Assembly (NCBI RefSeq): GCF_029892425.1
Contig: NZ_JARXWB010000011.1
Coordinates: 62,001 to 126,000 of the forward strand
DNA from: Bradyrhizobium sp. BR13661
GTDB taxonomy: Bacteria > Pseudomonadota > Alphaproteobacteria > Rhizobiales > Xanthobacteraceae
DNA: 64,000 nt
Direction of reading: 5' to 3'
The position numbers were made by a program, and so were the translations under genes. Below the pieces are notes generated by a model, which worked only from the letters and a program-made list of their open reading frames with translations, was not told where the DNA came from and ran no database searches. Positions 34,206 through 43,549 of the stretch are shown in pieces; position 1 is the stretch's first letter; each line of letters starts with the position of its first letter.

Positions 34206-36059
34206 CTAGTCTGCAATCAGAGGAACAAGAATCTCTTGGGGCACATTCATTAGCAGTCGCAGCTTCCGATCACAATCAGCAAGCGAGTAGGAGCGGCTCG
34301 ACTCCCAACGCAGCCGTCTCTCCTCCAGTACCAGCACAGGCGGATGGCGTAGCTCGCCGATATTCTCGGCCCAGTTCGCGTTGTAGGCGCTCGCGAACTG
34401 TAACAAGCCAAGGAGTTCGGAGGGCCGCATTACGTGAATGTGATCGAGGAGCGAACCGCGAGCATTTTGATCACCCAGCATTGCTCGAACTAGAGTTGCG
34501 TGGTCGGGCGCGAGCGCAACAGCGCGATCAGGCGAGCCTCCCAGGTCGAGACGCCTCCAAACCTGAAGCAGGGATTCCAGTTTCTGGGCCCTGTTAGCGT
34601 ACGACACATATCGAATTTGGCTGAATGCTTCTGAAGCGTGACTCGCCAGGTCTGCCGCCTCGCTCAGCCGACCCATCGCCCATTCAGAGTGAGAATTGAC
34701 TAGTGTGAGCAACGCCTCGGCAAATGGCCGTAGCTCAGGTCCTATTGCAGGCGCCAGCGCTTCCTCATGCGAGACGCCAGTCATCGAACTGCAAATTGCA
34801 AGAGCATAGTGACAATGAGCTAGCTCAATCTGATGGGATAGAATCGTTGGCCTAAAGAACCGTCGCGCCTTCGAAATGGCTAACTTCGCTTGGTGATAGT
34901 TGCCACCGAACCTCAGCAAGTTGCCGAGTATGAAATGTGCCGTTCCTATCGCGTACGATGCACCCGCTTCGGATGGAACCTCATCGTCCGGCAACAACTG
35001 GAGCAGTTCATTCCCAAAGCCCAATGCGGCGTTCCGATCACCTCTCTTACGAGCAAACTCCATCTTTTCCGCAAGAATGAGGGGACGCAAACCCAGGACT
35101 CCTGCCTCGTGCTCAGAAATCCTATCAAATGCCGTAGACGAGTTCTCTCGAAACCGAAACAGTCTTGCGAGCGCCATCAAATAAGCACTCCAAATGAAAG
35201 CGGGAGAACTAGATTGGAAACGTTCAACTACCTGTCCAAAGAGCTCAATTGCTCGATCGCTCTCCGCCGTTTCGATCCAGCTTCGCCCTTTACTGGCGAC
35301 GAGATGCGCCGCAGCGTATTCGTTCCCCTCGGCAATCGCCTGCGCAAGTTGCGTCAGCTCTTCGTTTCTATCGCGCAAGAATTCGATAGCAATTCGTCGA
35401 ACAATCAAAAACGAAATATCATTGTCGGAAGCAGGCTTAACTACGTCAATATGGCCGCACCTTGGAATAACCTCACGACTTGCACCAGGCGGCCCGCTCG
35501 CGCTTTCGGTGGAAACGATCGCGTCCTGACCCGCAACAATGTACGTCGTGCGAACTTTTGATTCGCATTTCAACGTTATCCAGTCCCGCGCTACCAGCGT
35601 AGCGAAGTCGGAGTTGGTTTTGAGCTGACGTAGATGCGGATGTTCCGACGATAGAGCAGATGCGGCGCTTGCTAGTTCGGCCCCGGTATGCGGCGTTGCA
35701 AAGAACAAGACCGCAACTACTCTCAACGGACGAGACGCCTTCAACGCATCAATGAGATAGTGCTTTCCAACAAGACCGCCGAGGCTGTGAGTGACAAGAA
35801 TAATCTTCTCGTAAGACCCATATTTATAATCGATCTCAGTACGGAGTGCGTCGGCGAGATCTTGGATTGGAAGAGAAATCCAACTTGAAACGAACGGAAT
35901 CCGTAAGGCGCTAGTGGGGAACGTAAAGAAAGCTGTCTCAACAGAATCCCTGAGACTTTCATCCGCTTCGATCAAGGCTTTGAAAGCGCCCCACGTACCT
36001 TCACCGCCGCCAAGGCCATGCACGAAAAGCAGTAGTAGCTTTGGACGGACTTTGGACAT
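34206..36059 (-). CDS. Alpha/beta-hydrolase fused to a helical (TPR-like) repeat region
   Basis: 617 residues. The N-terminal hydrolase (1-215) has HGLGG (14-18) as oxyanion loop, THSLGG with Ser92, Asp179 in AGQDAIV and His203 in CGHIDVV, so the triad is complete; the type resembles PGAP1/SERAC1-like esterases. From about 235 to 600 the protein is a series of helix pairs (for example AIAEGNEYAAAHLVASKG, YAIGTAHFILGNLLRFGGNY and SEWAMGRLSEAADLASHA) suggesting TPR repeats. No NTPase domain is present. First gene of the three-gene minus-strand operon. No ribosome site is clear before ATG 36059. Lipase-repeat proteins are often effectors or sensors; here that is inference. Confidence 0.72.
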   Translation of the reverse strand: MSKVRPKLLLLFVHGLGGGEGTWGAFKALIEADESLRDSVETAFFTFPTSALRIPFVSSWISLPIQDLADALRTEIDYKYGSYEKIILVTHSLGGLVGKHYLIDALKASRPLRVVAVLFFATPHTGAELASAASALSSEHPHLRQLKTNSDFATLVARDWITLKCESKVRTTYIVAGQDAIVSTESASGPPGASREVIPRCGHIDVVKPASDNDISFLIVRRIAIEFLRDRNEELTQLAQAIAEGNEYAAAHLVASKGRSWIETAESDRAIELFGQVVERFQSSSPAFIWSAYLMALARLFRFRENSSTAFDRISEHEAGVLGLRPLILAEKMEFARKRGDRNAALGFGNELLQLLPDDEVPSEAGASYAIGTAHFILGNLLRFGGNYHQAKLAISKARRFFRPTILSHQIELAHCHYALAICSSMTGVSHEEALAPAIGPELRPFAEALLTLVNSHSEWAMGRLSEAADLASHASEAFSQIRYVSYANRAQKLESLLQVWRRLDLGGSPDRAVALAPDHATLVRAMLGDQNARGSLLDHIHVMRPSELLGLLQFASAYNANWAENIGELRHPPVLVLEERRLRWESSRSYSLADCDRKLRLLMNVPQEILVPLIAD

Positions 36060-36537
36060 CAATGATCAAGGAGGTTTATCGCAAAAAGCATGTATACATG
36101 GTGGCTATCCTTAATCTCGACCTTTGAGCAGTGTTTCAACGGGAAAAGGGCGAACAAAACGTGATTTTGCTTTCTAGGGCGCGGCTGGACGCGCGCGTGG
36201 CTCAGTCGGATATAGTCTCAGGTCGTGTAGCTCGTCGACTTTTGGCAACTGCCGCTTAAGTTATGAGGCTCGGCTTGCTGAGGGCGCGCAGATGTTCGAG
36301 ATAGCTCCACCACTTGACGGTGCACTTCTCATGACGCCAACGACCTATTTCGCAGAACCGCGATAAGGTTCGTCGGAATTCTGCGTCGGGTGAAAGAGAT
36401 AGTCGACAAGATATTGCAGAAGTGGAGATTGGCGTTAGCGGCTCTATGTCGGCGAGCGCGACACCCCTTGCTCAAGTTCAACCCCTTCGGATAAATAAAA
36501 TTTCTCTTTACCCGAACCCCGAAACACCTTATGCTGC

Positions 36538-37042
36538 TCGCCATCTCATCCCTCCGGAAGGGGCGGGTCGCGATCGTCACGGTTCGTGGGGTGGGTTGCG
36601 GTGGACGCGGGCGGCGTTGGCGCCAGATGCGGTCGCAGGGCGGGTAGTCCCCGTGAGCGATACGCAGGCGCGGTACGACGGCGCTGCGCCCGGACAAGCC
36701 CGACAGGGCGAAGACGGGCGGTCCTGCGTACGGCAAAATCGTGTGGTCCTGGCGCCCGAATGCTGTGCGTCAAGTTCTTGCGGTGGTGCGCGTCGTCCAA
36801 CCGGATGGCCGCATCGGCAAGCCGCAAGGCGACGGGGGCAATAGTGCATCGCTCCCCGCGGAGAGCGCGACATAAGCCGTCAAACCACTGCGCAGGGAAG
36901 GCCGGTTATCGGGCTGCACCTGTGTCTCCCCTGTGAGCGTCTACCTACGCATCATGCACAGGGGCTCGCGGGTGCCAGCCGGTACCCGGCCTTCCCTGCG
37001 CCCTTCCGATTCGAAGGGCGCGAAAGCGGAACAAAATCCGGG
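36538..37042. repeat. Large degenerate Bradyrhizobium-type dispersed intergenic element
   Basis: GCTCGCCATCTCATCCCTCC, TGGTCCTGGCGCCCGAATGC, CCACTGCGCAGGGAAGGCCG and CATCATGCACAGGGGCTCGC then GGCATTCC-like CGGCCTTCCCTGCGCCC mark an element I recall as multi-copy in Bradyrhizobium and Rhodopseudomonas genomes, never with an intact gene. Within the gene-free stretch 36060-37110 it occupies the right half; the left half (36060-36537) is AT-richer and shows no gene, only the presumed promoter of the hydrolase operon. It marks the right edge of the island. Confidence 0.5.
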
Positions 37043-37110
37043 CGCAGAGCGTCGCGGGATCGCGATGTCATGGCTGTTTGACAATCGAATCGGAAACACG
37101 TGGCCCAACC

Positions 37111-37806
37111 CTACGGCGCCAGATACCGCATCAGCTCCGGATTGCCCCTCACCTCGCCTGCCTGCCCTTGCAGCGCGACGCGGCCGCGGTCGAGCACGTA
37201 GGCGTAATCGGCGACGCGCAGCGCGAGGTCGAGGTGCTGCTCGACGATGATGACGGCGATCTCTTTCGCAAGCGCGATCAGGCGCTCGGTGATCTCCTCG
37301 ATCACGCCGATCCAGACGCCTTCGGTCGGCTCGTCCAGCAGCAGCAGTTTTGGATCCCCTAACATGGCGCGGCCGATGGCGAGCATCTTGCGCTCGCCGC
37401 CGGAGAGCGTGCCGGCGGGCTGGTCGAGGCGCTGGCCGAGTTTCGGGAAGATCGCCAGCACGCGGTCGACCGCAGTCGCATCCTTGTTAAAGAGCGAGCC
37501 GACCGCGAGATTGTCGCGCACCGACAGGCGCGCGAACACCGAATGCTCCTGCGGCACGTAGCCGATGCCGGCACGGACGCGTTCCTCGGGTCGCCGGCGG
37601 CTGATGTCGCGGCCGTCGAAGCCGACCTCGCCCTTCCACGCCGGCAGCTCGCCGACGATGGTCTTCATCAGCGTGGTCTTGCCGGCGCCGTTGCGCCCCA
37701 GCACGGCAACGCCGCCGCGCCAGGGGATGCCGAGGGTGACGTCGAACAGGACCTGGCTGCGGCCATAGCCGGCGTCGAGATGCTTGATGTCCAAAAATTC
37801 AGGCAC
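37111..37806 (-). CDS. livF: Branched-chain/amide ABC transporter ATP-binding protein (LivF type)
   Basis: 231 residues. Walker A GRNGAGKTTL, Q-loop GYVPQEHSVF, signature TLSGGERKM, Walker B LLLLDEPTEG and His in IIVEQHLDLAL. LivF/UrtE-type ATPases energise uptake by the HAAT family. Last gene of the minus-strand amide-uptake operon; overlaps the preceding ATPase gene by 8 bp. Confidence 0.92.
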   Translation of the reverse strand: MPEFLDIKHLDAGYGRSQVLFDVTLGIPWRGGVAVLGRNGAGKTTLMKTIVGELPAWKGEVGFDGRDISRRRPEERVRAGIGYVPQEHSVFARLSVRDNLAVGSLFNKDATAVDRVLAIFPKLGQRLDQPAGTLSGGERKMLAIGRAMLGDPKLLLLDEPTEGVWIGVIEEITERLIALAKEIAVIIVEQHLDLALRVADYAYVLDRGRVALQGQAGEVRGNPELMRYLAP

Positions 37807-38530
37807 GGCGCAGATAAATCTCCTGGACGGATGTGTTGGCCTGGATCTCCGGCACGGTGCCCGAGGCCAGCACCTTGCCCTGATCGAGCACGGTCAGACG
37901 ATCACAGATGTCGCGGATGAAATCGAGGTCATGCTCGACGATGACGAGCGAGCAATGTTTTTTGATCGGCTGGAGCAATTCGCCGGTAACGCGGCGCTCC
38001 TCCAGGCTCATGCCGCCGGTCGGCTCATCCAGCAAGAGAAGTTTTGGCTTGCCCGCGAGCGCCATCGCGATCTCGAGCCATTGCTGCTGGCCATGCGAGA
38101 GCGCGGCCGCCGCATCGAAGGCGCGATCTGCAAGGCGGAACTGGGTCAGCATGGTCATGACCTGATCGTGCAGCACGCCCCGCGTGCGCGAGAACACGAG
38201 ATCGAGCAGCGAGGACTGCGCCTGCAGCGCGAGCAGGATGTTGTCGTACAGCGTCAGCGACGGCAGCACCGACGTGATCTGGAATTTCAGACTCATGCCG
38301 GCGCGCGCCCGCTCGGTCGGCGTGAACGCGGTGATGTCGGTGTTGACGAAGCTCACCTTGCCTTGCGTCGGCACCTCGGCTCCGGCGATGCATTTCATCA
38401 ACGTGCTCTTGCCGGAGCCGTTCGGGCCGATCAGGCCGTGGAACTCGTTCTCGCCGACGGTGAGTGCGGCGCCGTCGAGCGCGGTGAGCTTGCCGAAGAT
38501 TTTTGAGATGCCTGCGGCTTCAAGGAGCAT
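37799..38530 (-). CDS. livG: Branched-chain/amide ABC transporter ATP-binding protein (LivG type)
   Basis: 243 residues from ATG 38530 with AAGGAG-like context inside the end of livM. Walker A GPNGSGKSTL, signature ALSHGQQQW (the LSHGxQQ variant typical of LivG/UrtD), Walker B LLLLDEPTGG and SLVIVEHDLDFI. It overlaps livM by 11 bp and livF by 8 bp, showing a tightly coupled operon. The pair LivG and LivF forms the ATPase dimer. Confidence 0.92.
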   Translation of the reverse strand: MLLEAAGISKIFGKLTALDGAALTVGENEFHGLIGPNGSGKSTLMKCIAGAEVPTQGKVSFVNTDITAFTPTERARAGMSLKFQITSVLPSLTLYDNILLALQAQSSLLDLVFSRTRGVLHDQVMTMLTQFRLADRAFDAAAALSHGQQQWLEIAMALAGKPKLLLLDEPTGGMSLEERRVTGELLQPIKKHCSLVIVEHDLDFIRDICDRLTVLDQGKVLASGTVPEIQANTSVQEIYLRRA

Positions 38531-39635
38531 TGCGCTTCTCCTTGATCTTTTCCTTGCTCTTTTCCTGGCTCTTGGCACCAAAGCGACCGACCCGTTCGCG
38601 CTCGCCGAGGACAAGACTGATCAGGCCGAGTGGCCGGAACAAGATGACGAGCAGCAGCAACAGACCCAAAATGATCGGCCAGATGTCGCGATAATTATCC
38701 GACAGCCAGAAGCTGACACCCTCGACGATGACGGTGCCGATGACGGCGCCGATCAGCGTTCCGGAGCCGCCGAACAGCACGTAGAGCACCACCTGCGTCG
38801 AGACCACGACGCCGACCATGTTGGGCCAGACAAAGCCTTCGTGGAAGGCATAGAGGCTGCCGGCGAGGCCCGCGATGGCGCCGCCGATCGCGAAGATGAT
38901 CGCCTTCAGATGCTGCACCTTGTAGCCGAAGAACGCGATGCGCTGCTCGTTCTCGCGCAGGCCCGCAAGCGCAAGGCCAAACTGCGAGCGCACCAGAAAG
39001 CGACAGAGCAGATACACGACGATGAGGATGCCGAGGACGAGGTAGTAGAACGCTGGCCCTTCCGAGAATTCGTAGCCACCTGATGTCATCGATGAAATCG
39101 AGGGAATGCCGTTCTGGCCGCCGAGATAATACCAGCCGCGCGCCAAGCGATCGGCGGCGTAGGAACCGGTCAGCGTGCCCAGCGACACGAAGATCACGCT
39201 GGAGGGATGCCGGCCCAGCAGCAGGAAGCCGCCGAGCAGCAGCGAGAAGGTGAGGCCGATGAGTGTCCCCGCCGGCAGCACCAGGAAGATATTGGTAATG
39301 TCGAGATCACGCGCGAGCAGCGCGACGCCATAGCCGGCCGAGCCGAAGAACAGGGCCTGGCCGAAGCTCATGATGCCGGCATAGCCCCAGACCAGATCGA
39401 ACGACAGCGCGAACAGCGCGAGGATGACCACGCGCGTCGCGAACACCGTCAGATAATCCTGCAGCAGCAACGGCGCTACGAGCGCGGCGACCAGCACCAC
39501 GCCCTCCACGATCGGCAGGATCTTTCGTCCGGCGACAGCCGGTGCCGTCGCGACGCGTTCAGCCATTGCGACGTCCATCTCCCCGCCGATCTCGGCGGGG
39601 ATCGCCTGTTTCACTGCGCCCATAGTTTTCAGCAT
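38520..39635 (-). CDS. livM: Branched-chain/amide ABC transporter permease (LivM type)
   Basis: 371 residues with about ten hydrophobic segments (for example LPIVEGVVLVAALVAPLLLQ, VILALFALSFDLVWGYAGI, ALFFGSAGYGVALLA) and the LivM signature FDLVWGYAGIMSFGQALFFG. The C-terminal tail is Lys/Glu-rich. Subunit of the membrane pore with LivH. Confidence 0.92.
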   Translation of the reverse strand: MLKTMGAVKQAIPAEIGGEMDVAMAERVATAPAVAGRKILPIVEGVVLVAALVAPLLLQDYLTVFATRVVILALFALSFDLVWGYAGIMSFGQALFFGSAGYGVALLARDLDITNIFLVLPAGTLIGLTFSLLLGGFLLLGRHPSSVIFVSLGTLTGSYAADRLARGWYYLGGQNGIPSISSMTSGGYEFSEGPAFYYLVLGILIVVYLLCRFLVRSQFGLALAGLRENEQRIAFFGYKVQHLKAIIFAIGGAIAGLAGSLYAFHEGFVWPNMVGVVVSTQVVLYVLFGGSGTLIGAVIGTVIVEGVSFWLSDNYRDIWPIILGLLLLLVILFRPLGLISLVLGERERVGRFGAKSQEKSKEKIKEKRNAP

Positions 39636-39697
39636 TTCGAATTAAAGTCCCTGTGGCGGGCACTGTACCTCTCCCCGGCGGGGAGAGGTGAAGGAGG

Positions 39698-40912
39698 CTA
39701 GCACTCCTTGGGATCGACGAGGCCGTCGCTGCGTCCGACGATCTCGTAATTCCCGCCCTTGGCGACCGCGGTGTACATCTTCATCTTGCAGTGCCGCTTG
39801 CCGGGCACCATTTCGGCCGGTCCGCCTGGACCTTCGGCGATCTTGGCGTGGTCGAGCGCGGCGGCAACCGAGTCGCGGTCGATCTTGCCGGCTTCCTTCA
39901 CCGCCGCTTCCCACAGCTTGAGGCCGCGATAGGTGCCGGTCGCGGCGCTGCCGGCCGCGAACAGGAAGTTGCCGGGGAAATCCTTCTCGTAGGCAGCCTG
40001 GATCTTGGCGTCGAACGGGTTCTCCTTGGTCAGCACCTTGAAATAGTCGAGGCAGCTCGCAAGGCCCTCGATCTCGGCGGCCTGGTTGATGTTGAGCGTG
40101 TTCTCGTCATAGTAGACGCAGGCAAGACGCCCGCCATTCTTGAGGAAGCCAGCTTCATACAGCTGCTTGAAGAACGGACCGACGCCCGGCGGAATGACGG
40201 TGTTGAAGACGACGTCGACCTTGTTGGAGATGATGCGGTTGACGGTCGAGGAGAAGTCGATCTGGTCGAGCGGATAGTATTCCTCGAACACGACCTCGCC
40301 GCCGTTCTGCTCGATCACCTTGCGGGCGTAGACGTTGAGCGTATGCGGCCAGACATAGTTGGCGCTCGGCAGCGCGAACTTCTTGCCGCCGTTCTTGATC
40401 AGCCAGGGAATGAACTCGTCGCATTGCTGCGCCGGGGTCGGTCCGGTGCAGAACAGGTAAGGCGTGCACTCCTTGCCTTCGTAGAGCTGCGGATAGATGT
40501 AGAGCGTCTTGCCGCGCGCCACGATCGGATCCTTGATCGCATTGCGCATCGACGAAGTGATGCCGCCGAGCACCATGTCGACCTTGTCGCGCTGGATCAG
40601 CTTGCGCACGTTGCCGACGGCGACCGATTCGTTCGACGCGGTGTCCTCGATGTAGAGCTCGAGCGGACGGCCGAGCAGGCCGCCGGCCGTATTGATCTCC
40701 TTGATCACCATCTTGGCGACATTGGCATCGGCATTGCCGGCATAAGCGATCGGGCCGGTGAGGTCGGTCGCGATGCCGACCTTGATCGGAGCCTCGGCCG
40801 CATTGGCCCAGGGCGCGGGGATCACCCAGCTGCCGACGCCGGTCGCGACTGCACCGGACGCGAAGGCGAAATTGGACAGAAAGCGGCGACGCGAAAGTTG
40901 ACTGTCGAACAT
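39698..40912 (-). CDS. Tat-exported amide/branched-chain substrate-binding protein
   Basis: 404 residues from ATG 40912. Twin-arginine signal LSRRRFLSNFAFASGAVATG ending near ANAAEA; mature part begins PIKVGIATDLTGPIAYAGN, the Peripla_BP_6 (LivJ/UrtA/FmdD) start, followed by KEINTAGGLLGRPLELYIED. Being next to an amidase and an AmiC-like sensor points to short-chain amides or urea-like ligands, not amino acids; that is inference. Four bp from livH, in the same operon. Confidence 0.88.
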   Translation of the reverse strand: MFDSQLSRRRFLSNFAFASGAVATGVGSWVIPAPWANAAEAPIKVGIATDLTGPIAYAGNADANVAKMVIKEINTAGGLLGRPLELYIEDTASNESVAVGNVRKLIQRDKVDMVLGGITSSMRNAIKDPIVARGKTLYIYPQLYEGKECTPYLFCTGPTPAQQCDEFIPWLIKNGGKKFALPSANYVWPHTLNVYARKVIEQNGGEVVFEEYYPLDQIDFSSTVNRIISNKVDVVFNTVIPPGVGPFFKQLYEAGFLKNGGRLACVYYDENTLNINQAAEIEGLASCLDYFKVLTKENPFDAKIQAAYEKDFPGNFLFAAGSAATGTYRGLKLWEAAVKEAGKIDRDSVAAALDHAKIAEGPGGPAEMVPGKRHCKMKMYTAVAKGGNYEIVGRSDGLVDPKEC

Positions 40913-40916
40913 ATGA

Positions 40917-41774
40917 CTAAACCCCTTTTCCAGCGATGAGGCCCTGCGGCCGGAATTTGATGAAAGCAATGGCGAGAACGAAGACGAGGACGTCGGCGAC
41001 CACGGGCGCCATGACCCAGGGCAGCGCGGCACTGAGCGTGCCGATCACACCGGCGCCGGCGACGGGGCCGATGAAGGAACCGATACCGCCGACCATGACG
41101 GCGACGAAACCTTGGATCAGGAAGCGGATGCCGAGATCGGCGTAGAGGCTGAACACCGGCACGATCAGTGCGCCGGCGAGACCGGCAAGCGCTGATCCGA
41201 AGGCAAAGGTGGCGCCGTACATCAACGGCGTGGAAATGCCCGACGCACGCGCCAGCGACGGATTTTCCAGCGTGGCACGCATGCGCAAGCCGAAGCTGGT
41301 ACGTGACAGCAGGAGATAGCAGGCGGCCATCACCAGCAGCGTGATGACGATGATGGTGAAGCGCCACGCCGAGATGTGCATGGTGCCGATATCGATCGAG
41401 CCGCCGATCGGCTCAGGCACGGTGAGATAGAAGCCGCCGATCAGGCCGCGCACGGCCTCGCGAATGATCAGGCCGAGCGCATAGGTGCCGAGCATGGCCA
41501 CGATCGGCGCGGCATAGAAGCGGCGGATGATCAGCGCCTCCAGCACGAAGCCAAGCGCACCGACCACGAAGGGCGCCGCAACCATGCCGGCCCAGATCGG
41601 CAGGCCCTTGGCGTAGGCGAGATAGGTGATGTAGGCCCCGAGCAGGACGAACTCGCCCTGCGCGAAGTTGAAGATGCCCATCATGCTGGCGATGATCCCG
41701 AGCCCCAGCACGATCAGGACGATGATCGCGCCAAAGCTCAGAATCTCGAACGCCGCGACGAATGCGTTAGCCAT
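40917..41774 (-). CDS. livH: Branched-chain/amide ABC transporter permease (LivH type)
   Basis: 285 residues with eight or so membrane segments, including FGAIIVLIVLGLGIIASMMG and the signature MGIFNFAQGEFVLLGAYITY. Pairs with LivM. A short dispersed repeat (41790-41842) lies 15 bp before its start codon, between it and the amidase gene. Confidence 0.92.
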   Translation of the reverse strand: MANAFVAAFEILSFGAIIVLIVLGLGIIASMMGIFNFAQGEFVLLGAYITYLAYAKGLPIWAGMVAAPFVVGALGFVLEALIIRRFYAAPIVAMLGTYALGLIIREAVRGLIGGFYLTVPEPIGGSIDIGTMHISAWRFTIIVITLLVMAACYLLLSRTSFGLRMRATLENPSLARASGISTPLMYGATFAFGSALAGLAGALIVPVFSLYADLGIRFLIQGFVAVMVGGIGSFIGPVAGAGVIGTLSAALPWVMAPVVADVLVFVLAIAFIKFRPQGLIAGKGV

Positions 41775-41789
41775 GCGTTGGTTTCTTGT

Positions 41790-41842
41790 TTTGACGCGTT
41801 TTCTTGACGCGAACCGGTATCCACTTCGCTGGAAAACGCTCT
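41790..41842. repeat. Short dispersed repeat (copy 2)
   Basis: TTTGACGCGTTTTCTTGACG followed by CGAACCGGTATCCACTTCGC and TGGAAAACGCTC; matches the copy at 24321-24372 with few changes. It interrupts the amidase-livH gap. Confidence 0.7.
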
Positions 41843-41873
41843 GCAGCCCACCCCGCCTGCACGTGCTTGCTCC

Positions 41874-43388
41874 TCACATCTTCTTCCAGTCGCCGATCTG
41901 CTCGAAAGCATGCGCGGCGCGATAGATGGTGAACTCCTCGAACAAGCGGCCGACCAGCATCAGGCCAACGGGAAGACCGTCGACCATGCCGCAGGGCAGC
42001 GACATCGCGGGATGATGGGTGATATCGAACGGCGCGGTGTTGGAGATCATCTCCAGCGCGCGGGCAACGTAATCTTCACGGCTCGCGGTCGGCTCCGGCA
42101 GCTTGGTCGCCTTCATCGGAGTCGTCGGCAGCAGGAGCAGATCATAGTCCTTGAAGGCCTTGTCGTAGGCCGCAGTCAGGCGCCGCGAGATATTGAGCGC
42201 CTTGCCATAGTAGCGTGGGCCAAAATTGTTGTTGATGTAGGTGCCGAGCAACAGGAACAGCTTGGTCGTCTCGGACAGCGAATCGGCCTGCCGGCGCCAG
42301 CCGCGATGGAAATCCATCAGCGAGGTCGAATAGAGATCAGAGCGGCTAAGGCCATAGCCGTCGCCATACATCATGGTCTGGGTCATGCCCTCGGTGCCGA
42401 TTGGGGTCCAGATCGCGGGTCCCACGAGATGCATCGGGATCGAGACGGTCTCGACCGTGGCGCCGAGATCCTTGAAACGCTTGGCGGCCTCACGAACGCT
42501 CTCATTCACGGCGGACTCGGCGGTTGCCTGCTCAAAGCCTTCTTTCAAGATGCCGATCTTCATGCCCTTGACGCCCTGGCCGAGCGCCTTGGTGTATTCC
42601 TCGACCTTCGGAGCCTTGATGCGGGGATCGTAGCCATCGTCGCCGGCGATCACTTCGAGCATGAGCGCGTTGTCGGCGACAGTGGCCGTCATTGGACCAG
42701 TATGATCGACGAAGATCTCGATCGGCATGATGCCGGTGTAGGGCACGAGGCCCCAGGTCGGCTTCATGCCGTAGGTGCCGCAGAATGAGGACGGCATGCG
42801 GATCGAGCCGCCCTGATCGCCGCCCATCGCCATGTCGGCTTCGCCAAGCGCGACGACGACGCCTGATCCCGAGGACGAGCCGCCGGCCGAATAGCCCATC
42901 TTGTAGGGATTATGCACCGCGCCGACCGCGCCGGTGTGGCTACCGCCGGACATGCAGAAGGATTCACAATGGGTCTTGCCGAGGATTTCCCCACCGGCGT
43001 CCAGGATGCGCGTGACGACGGTGGCGTCGAAATCGGGGATGTAGCCCTCGAGCGTTGCCGAGCCGTTCATCATGGGAACGCCCGCGAGCATGATATTGTC
43101 TTTCAGCGCGACCGTCTTGCCCTTGAGCTTGCCGCTGGCGGCGCCCTTCACCGTCGACTTGCGATACCAGGCGTTGCGCGGATTCTCCTCCGCCGAGGGC
43201 CGATAGCCCGGCGTGCGCGGGTATTTGACCTCCGGCACCTCGTCCGGCATCGCGCCGACGAGATTGTAGGCTTCGATCGAGCCCTGCATGAGGCCGCGGA
43301 ACGAGGCGACGTCGGCGTCGGTCAGCGCGAGGCCGCACTGCTCGGCGACGCTGCGGAGTTGGGCTGGCGTGGGAAGAACAACTGTCAC
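41874..43388 (-). CDS. Amidase (amidase-signature family)
   Basis: 504 residues from GTG 43388, chosen for AAGGAG 6 nt upstream. Ser-cisSer-Lys catalytic set: Lys in TVALKDNIML, cis-Ser and Ser in YSAGGSSSGSG and GGDQGGSIRMPSSFCG. The N-terminal helical extension (about 1-75, LRSVAEQCGLALTDADVASF) is typical of the Rhodococcus AmdA / nitrile-converting amidase subgroup. It should release ammonia from short-chain or aromatic amides brought in by the adjacent ABC system. Regulated together with the AmiC-like gene upstream, 162 bp away. Confidence 0.9.
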   Translation of the reverse strand: MTVVLPTPAQLRSVAEQCGLALTDADVASFRGLMQGSIEAYNLVGAMPDEVPEVKYPRTPGYRPSAEENPRNAWYRKSTVKGAASGKLKGKTVALKDNIMLAGVPMMNGSATLEGYIPDFDATVVTRILDAGGEILGKTHCESFCMSGGSHTGAVGAVHNPYKMGYSAGGSSSGSGVVVALGEADMAMGGDQGGSIRMPSSFCGTYGMKPTWGLVPYTGIMPIEIFVDHTGPMTATVADNALMLEVIAGDDGYDPRIKAPKVEEYTKALGQGVKGMKIGILKEGFEQATAESAVNESVREAAKRFKDLGATVETVSIPMHLVGPAIWTPIGTEGMTQTMMYGDGYGLSRSDLYSTSLMDFHRGWRRQADSLSETTKLFLLLGTYINNNFGPRYYGKALNISRRLTAAYDKAFKDYDLLLLPTTPMKATKLPEPTASREDYVARALEMISNTAPFDITHHPAMSLPCGMVDGLPVGLMLVGRLFEEFTIYRAAHAFEQIGDWKKM

Positions 43389-43549
43389 GGCGCGCTCCTT
43401 GAGGCTTCTTGATCCCTGGCATTGGACAGCCGCTCGGCTCACGCCTGCACGGCGCGGGCCAATCGGCGTCGCGCCATTACTAGAGACGGAAATATTTTCC
43501 TTTTCAAGTATTATTTTGCGCTGGAGGTCGTCGCGTATTGTCGCGTGCG

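Noticed and set aside
36068..36164. Short plus-strand frame (24 codons from 36090) after a perfect AAGGAGGT
   Set aside because: Spacing to the ATG is about 14 nt, too long, the product has no recognisable feature, and the AAGGAGGT may be chance in the hydrolase promoter region.
36180..36270. tRNA-like look of GCGCGTGGCTCAGTCGG...
   Set aside because: No acceptor or anticodon stem can be folded; no tRNA was found in the window.
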